DNA from: Scatosoma sp045658805
GTDB lineage: Bacteria > Bacillota > Clostridia > Christensenellales > Borkfalkiaceae
Length of the DNA stretch: 61,283 bases
Assembly (NCBI GenBank): GCA_045658805.1
Contig: JAZOVQ010000094.1
Location: 1-61,283 of the forward strand
Reading direction: 5' to 3'
Position numbers and translations under genes: made by a program. Below, piece by piece: positions 16,769-25,581 of the stretch (position 1 is its first letter; each line of letters opens with the position of its first letter). The notes beneath the pieces are model-generated. The model was not told the DNA's origin. It did not search any database and was given only the letters and a program-made list of their open reading frames with translations.

Positions 16769-17713
16769 TTATTTTACTTCGCAGTCCGCTTGTTCCGCTT
16801 CGGACAAAACGAAAGGATTTTTCCAGCCTTTCTTCTTTGCCTTGCCGTTTGGCGTTAGCGTGCTGACCACGTACGTTTTAAATTTGCCTTTGTATCGGCT
16901 TTTCGCCCACAAGCACAGCTCCTCACAATCAAACAACGCTAAAACGCAGCTCCCCGATCCCGTCATTACTGCGCCGAGCGGCGAAAACGATACCGCTTCC
17001 GCGTACGCTTGCTTGACGTCCGCATTTAGGCTTGCCGCAGGCGCGTATAAATCGTTCATCAAATACCTGCCTATGGCATTTTCGTCGTTACGCTGTAAAG
17101 CATCTATCAATTTTTCCGTGCTGCTTTCGGCGTTTTTCACCGTTTCGGACGACATTTGGTCGTATTGTTTATAACAACCGCCCGACGATACCGAGCTGTC
17201 GGGACAAATGAGCAACAAGTGCAATTTTTTATCTATGGGAAGCGGCGTAATTTTCTCGCCCCTGCCCTGCATACGCGCAAAACCGCCGTCCAACATATAT
17301 TTGGTATCGCTGCCCAAACCGTCGGCAATCCAGCCCAGCTTTTCCCTATCCGTCACGCCGTACAGCTTTGCCATAGCGTTCAACACGCCGCTAACGTCCG
17401 CCGACGAGCCGCCAAGCCCTGCTCCCATCGGTATGTTTTTATGAATGGTAATATCCACCCCAGCCGTTTCAAACGCCGCCGAAAAGGCTTCCGCCGCTTT
17501 CAAAGCGTTGTTTTGTTCAGGGGGAATGCTCTCGCTGCCCATTCCTTTCATCGTCACCGAGCTCAGCTTGTCCTTGCGCGCTTTCACCGTAACCAAATCG
17601 TATAAATCCACGCTCGCCACGCAAGAATCAAGGAGGTGATACCCCCCTGCCACGCCGACGATTTCCAACGTCAAATTCACTTTTGCATACGCTTTTACGG
17701 TTACTTTTCTCAT
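16769..17713 (-). CDS. ispE: 4-diphosphocytidyl-2-C-methyl-D-erythritol kinase
   Basis: 314 residues. IspE is the ATP-dependent GHMP kinase of the MEP isoprenoid pathway. The N-terminus MRKVTVKAYAKVNLTLEIVG carries the family YAKVNL motif and the ATP loop is PMGAGLGGSSADVSGVLNAM. The length is slightly above usual because of a short basic insert near the end (NGKAKKKGWKNPF). It has its own promoter, and a strong hairpin stands in its leader. Neighbouring veg and a DUF3794 gene fit the Firmicute context of ispE. Confidence 0.95.
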   Translation of the reverse strand: MRKVTVKAYAKVNLTLEIVGVAGGYHLLDSCVASVDLYDLVTVKARKDKLSSVTMKGMGSESIPPEQNNALKAAEAFSAAFETAGVDITIHKNIPMGAGLGGSSADVSGVLNAMAKLYGVTDREKLGWIADGLGSDTKYMLDGGFARMQGRGEKITPLPIDKKLHLLLICPDSSVSSGGCYKQYDQMSSETVKNAESSTEKLIDALQRNDENAIGRYLMNDLYAPAASLNADVKQAYAEAVSFSPLGAVMTGSGSCVLALFDCEELCLWAKSRYKGKFKTYVVSTLTPNGKAKKKGWKNPFVLSEAEQADCEVK

Positions 17714-17730
17714 AGGTTTTCTCTAAAATG

Positions 17731-17754
17731 GCGGCGAGGTGAACACCCCGCCGC
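17731..17754 (-). promoter_or_regulatory. Stable hairpin in the ispE leader
   Basis: GCGGCGGGGTG and CACCTCGCCGC pair with one mismatch around TT on the minus strand, ending about 18 bases before the ispE start. A weak ATTTTAG follows. It may be an attenuator, a terminator for the upstream gene, or a leader structure. Confidence 0.5.
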
Positions 17755-17769
17755 TACGTTGTTCGCTTT

Positions 17770-17798
17770 ATTGTAACATATTTTTTCCAAAATTTCAA
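17770..17798 (-). promoter_or_regulatory. Sigma-A promoter for ispE
   Basis: Minus strand TTGAAA (17793-17798), 17 bases, TACAAT (17770-17775). The start would be near 17763, just before the leader hairpin. Confidence 0.65.
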
Positions 17799-17848
17799 TA
17801 TATTAACGCATTTTCTTTCTTAAAAATTTGTGAAAACTTGCGCTTCTC

Positions 17849-19345
17849 TCATTTTATTTGCCGATAAATGAAAATCCGTTCCTTTTCCTTTAAAGGAAAT
17901 TGCAAGTTGGGATTGCTTTTTTGCAATTCTTCGGGCGGACAATTTAATCGCTTCGCCACTTGCCACAGCTCCTCACCTGCTTCGGTCATAAACACCGAAA
18001 ACGCGCCCGTATCCGAGGGGAATGCTTCCCCTTCCGACAATTCCGCAATATATTCCCATTCCTTATGGTCGTAGCACCGAACGCCCACCTTCAAGGTCGC
18101 TTCCGCTTCCGTTTCGCCGTTCTTCCTTCTGCGAACGTTCAAGCCGCAAACGATGCAATCCGCCTCGGCATATTCCCCTTCCCACGACAAGGGAAAGACA
18201 ACGGGCAAGGATAATTTCGCCGCGCGATGCGCACCGTCCGCGCCGACAAGCAACACGTCCGCAAGCACTACCCCTTCAGCCTCCGCACCGTTGTCCCCTT
18301 TACGGCATTGTAATTCCGCACGCGGCAACACCGCCGCCTGCAAAGTATATTCCCCCTCTAAAGCAGGCGAAAGCACCGCCGTTCCGCTTACTCTTTCGAC
18401 GCATTTTATATAATTCGTCAAATACCTGCCCCCGTCCTTTTGTTTGATGAGCGCAATTTCATTGACGGTGGAAAAGGCGTCCGAAGCCACGGAAAATTCT
18501 TCTTTTGCGCAAAGATAACACTCGGCAGCAAGACAATAAGAAAGCGTCATTTTGCTCTTATCGCGCACCTCGTCCGTACCTGCCGTTAAAAATGCCGATT
18601 TTACGTTGACGCGCGCGCCTGCTTGCACCGAGCCAAACGCTTCGTCGCAAGGCACTTGCATAGAAAATGGCAACAAGCGTTCGTACGAACAAACGGAATT
18701 ATCGCTTTTCAAAACGCAAATGTTTAACGCCACTTCCCCCTCGACGTCCACTTGACCGCCGCTTGCGGATACGCGGTTGACCACCGCCCGTTCGCTATGC
18801 AATAAAATATCCCCGACGTAATCCGTTTCAAATTCGTCTTCAGCTTCCGTTTCTCCGTTTACGCAAACGGTTTTATAAACGCCTATTTCTTCCTTTTTTA
18901 CAATCAATTGCTCGCCGCCAAACAAATATTCCATTTGCTTTTCCCCATAAACGGTAACGTTAGCGTCGACGATTACCGAAAGGTATAACCCCGATCCTTC
19001 CCTGCGCCAAGTGACGTTTTCGGCCGTCAACCTTGCTTTCGCCATACAGGCAGGCGTAACCAACTCCCCTTCCGCTTTATGGAAAAATTCCACGCCGCGC
19101 TCCGCCCGACAAATTTGCTTATTTCCGTCCTCGTAAACGATACTCAACAGCGCCTTTCCGCTGTAATGCACCACCCCGTCCGAGCAAGCGCATTCGGCAG
19201 GGACAATCTTCGCCTGCGCCGCTAAAATTCCGCTAATTTCACTGCCAGGCAAACGGCATTCGACCAAGTATTGGCTTTGCAATCGACAAATTTCCCCCAC
19301 GTAACGATAATTTTCAAACTGCGGTTTTATTGACATTGTTTTCAC
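17849..19345 (-). CDS. sipL: DUF3794 (SPOCS) plus LysM protein, SipL-like spore morphogenetic protein
   Basis: 498 residues. Clostridial SipL binds SpoIVA and anchors the spore coat. Two or three DUF3794 repeats fill residues 1-440 (for example GEICRLQSQYLVECRLPGSE and the KMTLSYCLAAECYLCAKEEF region). A LysM domain closes the protein (FMTEAGEELWQVAKRLNCPP to NPNLQFPLKEKERIFIYRQI), where LysM binds the SpoIVA ATPase in C. difficile. It has no signal peptide, as expected for a mother-cell cytosolic coat protein. Start at 19345 with AAGGAGTGAAAACA. It is divergent from veg, a conserved arrangement. Confidence 0.85.
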   Translation of the reverse strand: MKTMSIKPQFENYRYVGEICRLQSQYLVECRLPGSEISGILAAQAKIVPAECACSDGVVHYSGKALLSIVYEDGNKQICRAERGVEFFHKAEGELVTPACMAKARLTAENVTWRREGSGLYLSVIVDANVTVYGEKQMEYLFGGEQLIVKKEEIGVYKTVCVNGETEAEDEFETDYVGDILLHSERAVVNRVSASGGQVDVEGEVALNICVLKSDNSVCSYERLLPFSMQVPCDEAFGSVQAGARVNVKSAFLTAGTDEVRDKSKMTLSYCLAAECYLCAKEEFSVASDAFSTVNEIALIKQKDGGRYLTNYIKCVERVSGTAVLSPALEGEYTLQAAVLPRAELQCRKGDNGAEAEGVVLADVLLVGADGAHRAAKLSLPVVFPLSWEGEYAEADCIVCGLNVRRRKNGETEAEATLKVGVRCYDHKEWEYIAELSEGEAFPSDTGAFSVFMTEAGEELWQVAKRLNCPPEELQKSNPNLQFPLKEKERIFIYRQIK

Positions 19346-19469
19346 TCCTTACACGTTTCGTTGCCTTTTATCCTATGCGGCGGAGCGCGTAAGTAGAAGT
19401 GAAAACGCCATTCCGCCCTTTTTTCTCGGCTTTGGCATAAAAATCCAGCGTGTTGGGCATACTATTTTT

Positions 19470-19709
19470 ATGATAAAACCGACCAAAAATATTAAAGACG
19501 TCAAACAAATGGTAAAGGATTGCTCGGCGCAACGGGTGGCCGTGCGTATCAATTTAGGCAGAAACAAAACGCTTAGCTATTCGGGCGTGCTGTCGGGGGT
19601 ATACCCTGCGCTGTTTACCGTACAGCCCGACGATAAAGCGTTTTTCGGGAAAACTTCTTATTCCTATTCGGACGTGCTTTGCGGAAACGTAAAGATAAAA
19701 CGTCTATAA
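19470..19709 (+). CDS. veg: Veg protein
   Basis: 79 residues. Veg is a small SH3-like protein that stimulates biofilm gene expression in Bacillus subtilis. The conserved core is seen in VAVRINLGRNKTLSYSGVLS and YPALFTVQ. The ATG at 19470 has no clear ribosome site, but the next Met (residue 14) would remove conserved helix, so the longer form is kept. It is divergent from the SipL-like gene, with ispE close by, as in Bacilli. A hairpin terminator follows after seven bases. Confidence 0.88.
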   Translation: MIKPTKNIKDVKQMVKDCSAQRVAVRINLGRNKTLSYSGVLSGVYPALFTVQPDDKAFFGKTSYSYSDVLCGNVKIKRL

Positions 19710-19716
19710 CCAACGT

Positions 19717-19744
19717 AAAAAGCTCTCCGTTTGGAGAGCTTTTT
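19717..19744. terminator. Bidirectional terminator between veg and uvrA
   Basis: AAAAAGCTCTCC and GGAGAGCTTTTT pair perfectly around GTTT. T runs on both strands serve plus-strand veg and minus-strand uvrA. Confidence 0.9.
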
Positions 19745-19773
19745 GCTTTATTTTCGCTTTTATTTTATGAAAA

Positions 19774-19799
19774 CGGGGGTACCATGTACGCGTTTAAAC
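19774..19799 (+). repeat. Copy of the dispersed motif (CCATGTACGCG variant)
   Basis: Plus strand GGGGGTACCATGTACGCGTTTAAA, just beyond the uvrA stop codon. Confidence 0.55.
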
Positions 19800-19801
19800 G
19801 T

Positions 19802-22618
19802 TTACAGCACCTTTTTTAGGAACTGCCCCGTGTAGCTGTTTTCCACCTTAGCAACCTCCTCGGGCGTGCCTTGGCAAACGATACTACCGCCGCCGCTGCC
19901 CCCTTCGGGACCAAGGTCTACGATATAATCCGCTGTTTTGATAACGTCCAAATTATGCTCGATAACCAAAACGGTATTGCCGCCCTCGCGAAGCTGTAAT
20001 AAAATTTTAATCAATTTGTCCACGTCGTAGCTATGCAAACCCGTCGTCGGCTCGTCCAAAATATACAGCGTTTTGCCTGTGGAGCGTTTTGCAAGCTCGG
20101 TGGCAAGCTTGACGCGTTGCGCTTCGCCCCCCGACAGCGTGGTGGAGCTTTGTCCAAGCTTGATATACCCAAGCCCCACGTCGTTGAGCGTTTTAATTTT
20201 GTTATATATGGTAGGTACGGCTTTGAAAAACTCGCACGCTTCCTCTACCGTCATATCCAATACGTCGGCAATGCTCTTGCCCTTGTATTTTACTTCCAAC
20301 GTTTCTCGGTTATACCGCTTGCCGCCGCACACTTCGCAGGGCACGAAAATGTCGGGCAAGAAGTGCATTTCAATTTTAATAATACCGTCCCCAAAGCAAT
20401 GCTCGCATCTACCCCCCGAAACGTTAAAGGAAAACCGCCCTGCTTTATAGCCGCGCTCCTTGGCATCCGTAGTCATTGCAAACAAATCACGAATGGCGTT
20501 AAACACCCCCGTATACGTCGCAGGGTTACTTCTCGGCGTTCTGCCAATCGGCGATTGGTCAATGTCGATTACTTTATCAAAATATTCCACGCCCTCGGCT
20601 CTATCAAACTGTCCAAGCGATTGTCTTGCGCCGTTGTGCGCGTTTGCAAGCAATGGATAAACGATTTCGTTGACAAAGCTCGATTTTCCGCTTCCCGAAA
20701 CCCCCGTTACCGCCGTAATCAATCCCACGGGCACTTCCACGTCAATTCCTTTCAAATTGTTTTGCTTACAACCGTACACTTTCAGCCATTTATCGTTAGG
20801 CGTTTTGCGTACCGCAGGCACTTCAATTTTCCGTCTGCCTGCCAAATAATCCCCCGTAATCGAACGAGGCTCGTTCATAATTTGTTCCTGCGTACCGCAC
20901 GCAACCACTTCACCGCCATGCACGCCTGCTTTCGGACCGATATCCACGATATAATCCGCCTCGCGCATCGTGTCTTCGTCGTGTTCCACCACGATAAGCG
21001 TGTTGCCTAAATCGCGCAAGCCCTTTAACGAATTGAGCAATTTTTCATTGTCACGCTGGTGCAAACCGATACTCGGCTCGTCCAAAATATACAATACGCC
21101 CGTCAACGCACTGCCGATTTGCGTCGCCAAACGAATACGCTGGCTTTCCCCACCCGACAGCGTAACCGCCGTACGCGCAAGCGTTAAATAATTCAGCCCC
21201 ACGTTGCGCAAAAAGCCCAAACGATTGTTGATTTCTTTGATAATAGCGTCTGCAATCAAATGCTCGGTCGCCGTCAGCTTAGTCTTTAAATTGTCCATAA
21301 AATCGCATAAAACGTCTATGGACATTTCGCAAAGGTCCCAAATATTTTTGCCGTCCACCGTCACCGCTAACGCTTCCCTTTTCAAGCGTTTGCCGTTACA
21401 GCAATCGCAAGGCGCGTTGCGCATTAAGCGTTCGATATCACTTCTCACGCCGTCCGAAGTGGAGTTCGCATAACGGCGTTGCAGGTTGTTGACGTAGCCC
21501 TCCCACGTCTTTTTGAAACTGCCCGTAAACGAACGAGTGTTATATTCCATATTCACGCGCTCTTCACTGCCGTACATTAAAATATCGTACGCCTTTTTAG
21601 GCAAATCCTGTACGGGTACGTCCAATGAAAAGCCGTGCGCCTTGGCAACCGCCGACAATTCCATCATCGACATTGTGTTTGAACCAAGGTTCCAACCCGT
21701 AACCCTCATCGCGCCCTCACGCAACGTTTTCGTCTTGTCGGGACAAATTAAATCGGGATCGACAAACTGTTTAAAGCCCAAGCCCGAACATTCGGGACAA
21801 GCGCCGTAAACGGTGTTAAACGAGAACATTCTCGGTTCAATTTCTTCCAAGGAAACGCCGCAATCGGGGCAAGCGTAGTTGACCGAATACAAATCCTCTT
21901 GCCCGTCGCAATCGATAACTACCAGCCCTTCCGCTAGCTTCAACGCCGCTTCCAAGCTGTCCGTCAAACGTTTTTGCACCGTCGGTTTGACGATTAAACG
22001 GTCAATTACCACCGAAATATTGTGTTTGAGGTTTTTCTCCAGCTTAATTTCCTCTTGTAAATCGTAAACGATTCCGTCAATTTTCACCCTGCCGTAGCCG
22101 CTTTTTTTAAAGGCGTTCAATTCCTTGACGTATTCCCCCTTGCGGCCTCTTACTACGGGTGCGTTGATTAAAATTTTGCTCCCTTCGGGCATGGACATAA
22201 CCTTATCGCAAATTTCATCTACCGTTTGACGGCGGATTTCTCTACCGCATTTTGGACAATGCGGCACGCCGATTCTCGCAAACAGCAAACGGAAATAATC
22301 GTAAACTTCGGTTACCGTACCCACCGTTGAACGGGGGTTGCGCGAGGTGGTTTTTTGGTCAATGGAAATGGCAGGCGACAGCCCGTCGATACTTTCCACG
22401 TCCGGCTTTTCCATTTGCCCTAAAAATTGACGGGCATACGAGGACAAACTCTCCACGTACCGTCTTTGCCCCTCGGCAAAAATCGTATCGAATGCCAACG
22501 TCGATTTTCCGCTGCCCGAAAGCCCCGTCAACACCGTTAATTTGTTGCGGGGAATGGTCACGCTGACGTTTTTTAAGTTGTTTTCTTTCGCGCCTTTAAC
22601 TACAATTTCTTCTTGCAT
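19802..22618 (-). CDS. uvrA: Excinuclease ABC subunit A
   Basis: 938 residues, full length. UvrA recognises bulky DNA damage and loads UvrB in nucleotide excision repair. Both ATPase halves are intact: GLSGSGKSTLAFDTIFAEGQ and GVSGSGKSSFVNEIVYPLLA, with signatures LSGGESQRIRLA and LSGGEAQRVKLA. Zinc modules have CPKCG, CPDCG...CPECSG, CDCCNGKR and CEHCFGDG...CEVCGG cysteine pairs. It follows uvrB by nine bases; its ribosome site AAGGTGAAAT is shared with the uvrB 3' end. Confidence 0.98.
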   Translation of the reverse strand: MQEEIVVKGAKENNLKNVSVTIPRNKLTVLTGLSGSGKSTLAFDTIFAEGQRRYVESLSSYARQFLGQMEKPDVESIDGLSPAISIDQKTTSRNPRSTVGTVTEVYDYFRLLFARIGVPHCPKCGREIRRQTVDEICDKVMSMPEGSKILINAPVVRGRKGEYVKELNAFKKSGYGRVKIDGIVYDLQEEIKLEKNLKHNISVVIDRLIVKPTVQKRLTDSLEAALKLAEGLVVIDCDGQEDLYSVNYACPDCGVSLEEIEPRMFSFNTVYGACPECSGLGFKQFVDPDLICPDKTKTLREGAMRVTGWNLGSNTMSMMELSAVAKAHGFSLDVPVQDLPKKAYDILMYGSEERVNMEYNTRSFTGSFKKTWEGYVNNLQRRYANSTSDGVRSDIERLMRNAPCDCCNGKRLKREALAVTVDGKNIWDLCEMSIDVLCDFMDNLKTKLTATEHLIADAIIKEINNRLGFLRNVGLNYLTLARTAVTLSGGESQRIRLATQIGSALTGVLYILDEPSIGLHQRDNEKLLNSLKGLRDLGNTLIVVEHDEDTMREADYIVDIGPKAGVHGGEVVACGTQEQIMNEPRSITGDYLAGRRKIEVPAVRKTPNDKWLKVYGCKQNNLKGIDVEVPVGLITAVTGVSGSGKSSFVNEIVYPLLANAHNGARQSLGQFDRAEGVEYFDKVIDIDQSPIGRTPRSNPATYTGVFNAIRDLFAMTTDAKERGYKAGRFSFNVSGGRCEHCFGDGIIKIEMHFLPDIFVPCEVCGGKRYNRETLEVKYKGKSIADVLDMTVEEACEFFKAVPTIYNKIKTLNDVGLGYIKLGQSSTTLSGGEAQRVKLATELAKRSTGKTLYILDEPTTGLHSYDVDKLIKILLQLREGGNTVLVIEHNLDVIKTADYIVDLGPEGGSGGGSIVCQGTPEEVAKVENSYTGQFLKKVL

Positions 22619-22627
22619 ATTTCACCT

Positions 22628-24601
22628 TCACTTCGTACCTGTATGCCCCGTTTTGCGTAAACGCATCTTTAATTCGGCAATTTTCTCACGGATTTCTATC
22701 GCCCGTTCAAAATCCAACTGACCGCTTGCAACCTTCATCAACGCTTTCAGCTTTTCAATTTCGTCGGGGATATCCTGCATCTTAATATCGTCCGTTGTCT
22801 TTTTCTTGGTTATGTTCAAAGTGGATTTCACTTCTTTAATAATCGTCTTGGGCACAATACCGTGCGCCTTGTTGTATTCGTCCTGCACCTTGCGACGGCG
22901 ATTGGTTTCGCCAATGGCACGCTTCATGCTGTCCGTTATTACGTCCGCGTACATAATCACTCGCCCTTCGCTGTTTCTCGCCGCGCGGCCTATCGTTTGA
23001 ATAAGCGAAGTGTCGCTACGCAAAAAACCTTCCTTGTCCGCATCTAAAATTGCCACCAGCTTCACTTCGGGTAAATCCAAGCCCTCGCGCAACAAATTGA
23101 TACCGCAAAGCACGTCAAATTCCCCCATACGGAGTCCGTTGACGATATCAATACGCTCCAGCGTGTCAATGTCGCTGTGCATGTATTTTACTTTGATAGA
23201 ATGCTCCTTTAAATAATCGGTCAGCTCTTCCGCCATACGCTTAGTGAGGGTGGTAATCAACACTCTGCCACCGTCCGCCGTAACCGTTTTTATCTCCGAT
23301 AGCAAATCGTCAATTTGCCCCTTGGTGGGCTTGACGGTAATTTCAGGGTCAAGTAAACCCGTCGGACGAATGAGTTGCTCCACCTTTTGTCCTGCCTGCT
23401 CCAACTCATACGGCGCAGGGGTTGCGGATACGCAAATCAATTGCGGCACTCTCGCGTCAAACTCCGCAAAGGTAAGCGGTCGGTTGTCGTATGCCGATTG
23501 CATACGGAAGCCGTAATCGACAAGGTTTTTCTTTCTTGACAAATCACCGTGATACATCGCACGAATTTGCGGCAACGTCATGTGGCTTTCGTCAATAAAC
23601 ACCAAAAACTCCCCTGCAGGGAAATAATCCAACAAAGTAAACGACGGCTCGCCAGGGTTGCGCCCGTCAAAATATCGGCTGTAATTTTCAATGCCGCTGC
23701 AATAACCGATTTCTCGCATCATTTCCAAATCATGCTCGGTGCGTTGCTTTAAGCGCTGCGCTTCCAAAATTTTGCCGTCCTCTTCAAACGCGCGCACTTC
23801 CCCGCGTAAATCCTCTTCAATCATCGCAAGCGCGCCCTTTAACTTCTCCGTCCCGACAGCGTACTGGCTGGCAGGGAAAATGGCAACGTGCGACAGCTCG
23901 TTCAAACGGTTGCCCGTCAACGCTTCCACTTCGTAAATTTTTTCTATTTCATCACCAAAAAATTCGACGCGAATAGCCACTTCCGAATTGGAAGCAGGGA
24001 AAATTTCCAGCGAATCCCCACGCACGCGGAATGTCGAACGCTTAAAATCCGTATCGTTTCTTGCGTATTGCAATTCTATCAATTTCCGCATCAAGGCGTT
24101 GCGCTCCCACTCCATACCAGGGCGCAAGGAAAGGGAAAGACGGAAATATTCTTCAGGTGCGCCAAGCCCATAAATGCAGGACACCGACGCCACCACCAAC
24201 ACGTCCTCGCGTTCCATAAGCGAACAGGTCGCGCTGTTGCGAAGCTTGTCAATTTCGTCGTTCATGCTCAAATCTTTCTCGATATACGTGTCCGTCGTCG
24301 GCACGTAGCTTTCGGGTTGATAATAATCGTAGTACGAAACGAAATATTCCACGCGGTTTTCGGGGAAAAATTCTCTAAACTCGTTGCAAAGCTGCGCCGC
24401 AAGCGTTTTGTTGTGCGCAATAACAAGGGTGGGACGATTGACGTTTTTAATAATGTTTGCCATCGTGAACGTCTTACCGCTGCCCGTAACGCCGACAAGG
24501 ACCTGCGTTCGCACGCCGTCCTTTACGCCTTCCGTTAATTTTTCTATCGCCTGCGGTTGATCCCCCGTAGGTTGATAGGGCGCATGTAATTTAAAATCCA
24601 T
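22628..24601 (-). CDS. uvrB: Excinuclease ABC subunit B
   Basis: 657 residues from the ATG at 24601, chosen because UvrB proteins begin MDFKLHAPYQPTGDQPQAI and GGAGGGGTGGCGAT precedes it. A longer in-frame form would overlap the promoter. UvrB is the damage-verifying helicase of excision repair. Walker A is GVTGSGKTFTMANI, the beta-hairpin region YYDYYQPESYVPTTDTYIEK is present, and the C-terminal UVR domain (EKLKALMKVASGQLDFERAI) binds UvrA or UvrC. Cotranscribed with uvrA. Confidence 0.98.
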   Translation of the reverse strand: MDFKLHAPYQPTGDQPQAIEKLTEGVKDGVRTQVLVGVTGSGKTFTMANIIKNVNRPTLVIAHNKTLAAQLCNEFREFFPENRVEYFVSYYDYYQPESYVPTTDTYIEKDLSMNDEIDKLRNSATCSLMEREDVLVVASVSCIYGLGAPEEYFRLSLSLRPGMEWERNALMRKLIELQYARNDTDFKRSTFRVRGDSLEIFPASNSEVAIRVEFFGDEIEKIYEVEALTGNRLNELSHVAIFPASQYAVGTEKLKGALAMIEEDLRGEVRAFEEDGKILEAQRLKQRTEHDLEMMREIGYCSGIENYSRYFDGRNPGEPSFTLLDYFPAGEFLVFIDESHMTLPQIRAMYHGDLSRKKNLVDYGFRMQSAYDNRPLTFAEFDARVPQLICVSATPAPYELEQAGQKVEQLIRPTGLLDPEITVKPTKGQIDDLLSEIKTVTADGGRVLITTLTKRMAEELTDYLKEHSIKVKYMHSDIDTLERIDIVNGLRMGEFDVLCGINLLREGLDLPEVKLVAILDADKEGFLRSDTSLIQTIGRAARNSEGRVIMYADVITDSMKRAIGETNRRRKVQDEYNKAHGIVPKTIIKEVKSTLNITKKKTTDDIKMQDIPDEIEKLKALMKVASGQLDFERAIEIREKIAELKMRLRKTGHTGTK

Positions 24602-24629
24602 ATCGCCACCCCTCCAAACGTTTGTTTGT

Positions 24630-24658
24630 ATTATATCACGTTTTTTTGAAAATGTAAA
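24630..24658 (-). promoter_or_regulatory. Sigma-A promoter of uvrBA
   Basis: Minus strand TTTACA (24653-24658), 17 bases, TATAAT (24630-24635). The leader is about 23 bases. No clear LexA (SOS) box was recognised next to it, although short GAAC/GTTC-like words were not searched exhaustively. Confidence 0.8.
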
Positions 24659-24678
24659 GAGTCCCAACGAATATTTTT

Positions 24679-25035
24679 CTAAAATATTCGTTTTAACAAA
24701 ATCCCGACCAAAAACGCAACGATTGCCGAGGTTGCCGCCCAAAACATTTTCACTGCAAAATCCCGCCGCATTTGCAAGGAACAGCGCTTGAAAGCGTACC
24801 CGTCGGCACGTAGGGAAATAACGTACATTTTCTCCCCTTTTCGCTCGGAAGAAAGTAGCTCGAAATAATTATCCAAAGCAAGCTCGTTTAAAATTTTTTC
24901 CAAGCCATCCTCGGTCAGCTTTTTACGAGCAGGGAGCAGCGCAAGCAGTTCGCTGGGCGCAATGAGGCATACGCCTTTTTCATGGCATAGCTCGTATATC
25001 GCATTCATCACCGCACTTTCCCGTCTATTAAGCAT
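24679..25035 (-). CDS. Small winged-helix-like protein with C-terminal membrane segment
   Basis: 118 residues, unknown function. Residues about 1-85 have a winged-helix rhythm (NRRESAVMNAIYELCHEKGV, then LTEDGLEKILNELALDNYF and a YVISLRADGY strand). A hydrophobic segment at about 93-115 (MFWAATSAIVAFLVGILL) would anchor it. The ATG at 25035 is chosen because GAGGGGA precedes it; an upstream ATG falls inside a copy of the dispersed motif. It stands alone between uvrB and the ridA terminator. Confidence 0.7.
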   Translation of the reverse strand: MLNRRESAVMNAIYELCHEKGVCLIAPSELLALLPARKKLTEDGLEKILNELALDNYFELLSSERKGEKMYVISLRADGYAFKRCSLQMRRDFAVKMFWAATSAIVAFLVGILLKRIF

Positions 25036-25047
25036 ACTTCCCCTCAT

Positions 25048-25100
25048 TTTCAACGCGTACATGGTAGGCTCATTTTTATTTCAACTCATACCTGCCCTGC
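25048..25100 (-). repeat. Two adjacent copies of the dispersed motif
   Basis: Minus strand GAGCCTACCATGTACGCGTT continues GAAA (about 25048-25072), and GAGCAGGGCAGGTATGAGTT continues GAAA (about 25079-25102). One copy has the CCATGTACG variant and the other the GGCAGGTATG variant, 31 bases apart in the same orientation. Confidence 0.6.
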
Positions 25101-25156
25101 TCTTTTTACAGTATTTACATTTTCCTCTTTTTTCATTCCTGACAAATTTTACGCAA

Positions 25157-25183
25157 TAAAAAATCGCCCTATGAAAGGACGAT
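25157..25183 (-). terminator. Terminator of the ilv-leu operon after ridA
   Basis: ATCGTCC and GGGCGAT pair around TTTCATA on the minus strand, followed by six T. It starts six bases after the ridA stop. Confidence 0.85.
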
Positions 25184-25188
25184 ATTTT

Positions 25189-25569
25189 TTATTTGGTTGC
25201 AATTACTTCCACTTCCACAAGCACGTTTTTGGGTAAGGTTTTTACCGCTACGCAGCTTCTTGCAGGATTGGTGGTGAAATATTTTGCATACACGCCGTTG
25301 AATGCGGCAAAATCTGCCATGTCCGCTAAAAAGCAAGTGGTTTTCACTGCATTTTCAAAGGACGTCCCAGCCGCCTTTAACACTTCGCCAAGGTTTTTCA
25401 TCACTTGTTCCGCTTGCCCCTCAATAGTCGTTGCTTCCACGTTGCCGCTTGCAGGGTTAATGGGGATTTGCCCCGACGTAAACACCATATCTCCGCAAAT
25501 GATTGCCTGCGAATAAGGTCCGATTGCCGCAGGCGCTTTATCCGTTGCCACTTTCTTCAATTCCGCCAT
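25189..25569 (-). CDS. ridA: 2-iminobutanoate/2-iminopropanoate deaminase (RidA family)
   Basis: 126 residues. RidA hydrolyses the enamine/imine released by PLP enzymes such as threonine dehydratase, protecting other PLP enzymes. IGPYSQAI, PASGNVEA and NPARSCVAVKTLPKNVLVEVEV with the substrate-binding Arg and Glu are present. It lies 12 bases after ilvA, whose product it deaminates. It is the last gene of the operon. Confidence 0.95.
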   Translation of the reverse strand: MAELKKVATDKAPAAIGPYSQAIICGDMVFTSGQIPINPASGNVEATTIEGQAEQVMKNLGEVLKAAGTSFENAVKTTCFLADMADFAAFNGVYAKYFTTNPARSCVAVKTLPKNVLVEVEVIATK

Positions 25570-25581
25570 ACTTTTCTCCTT

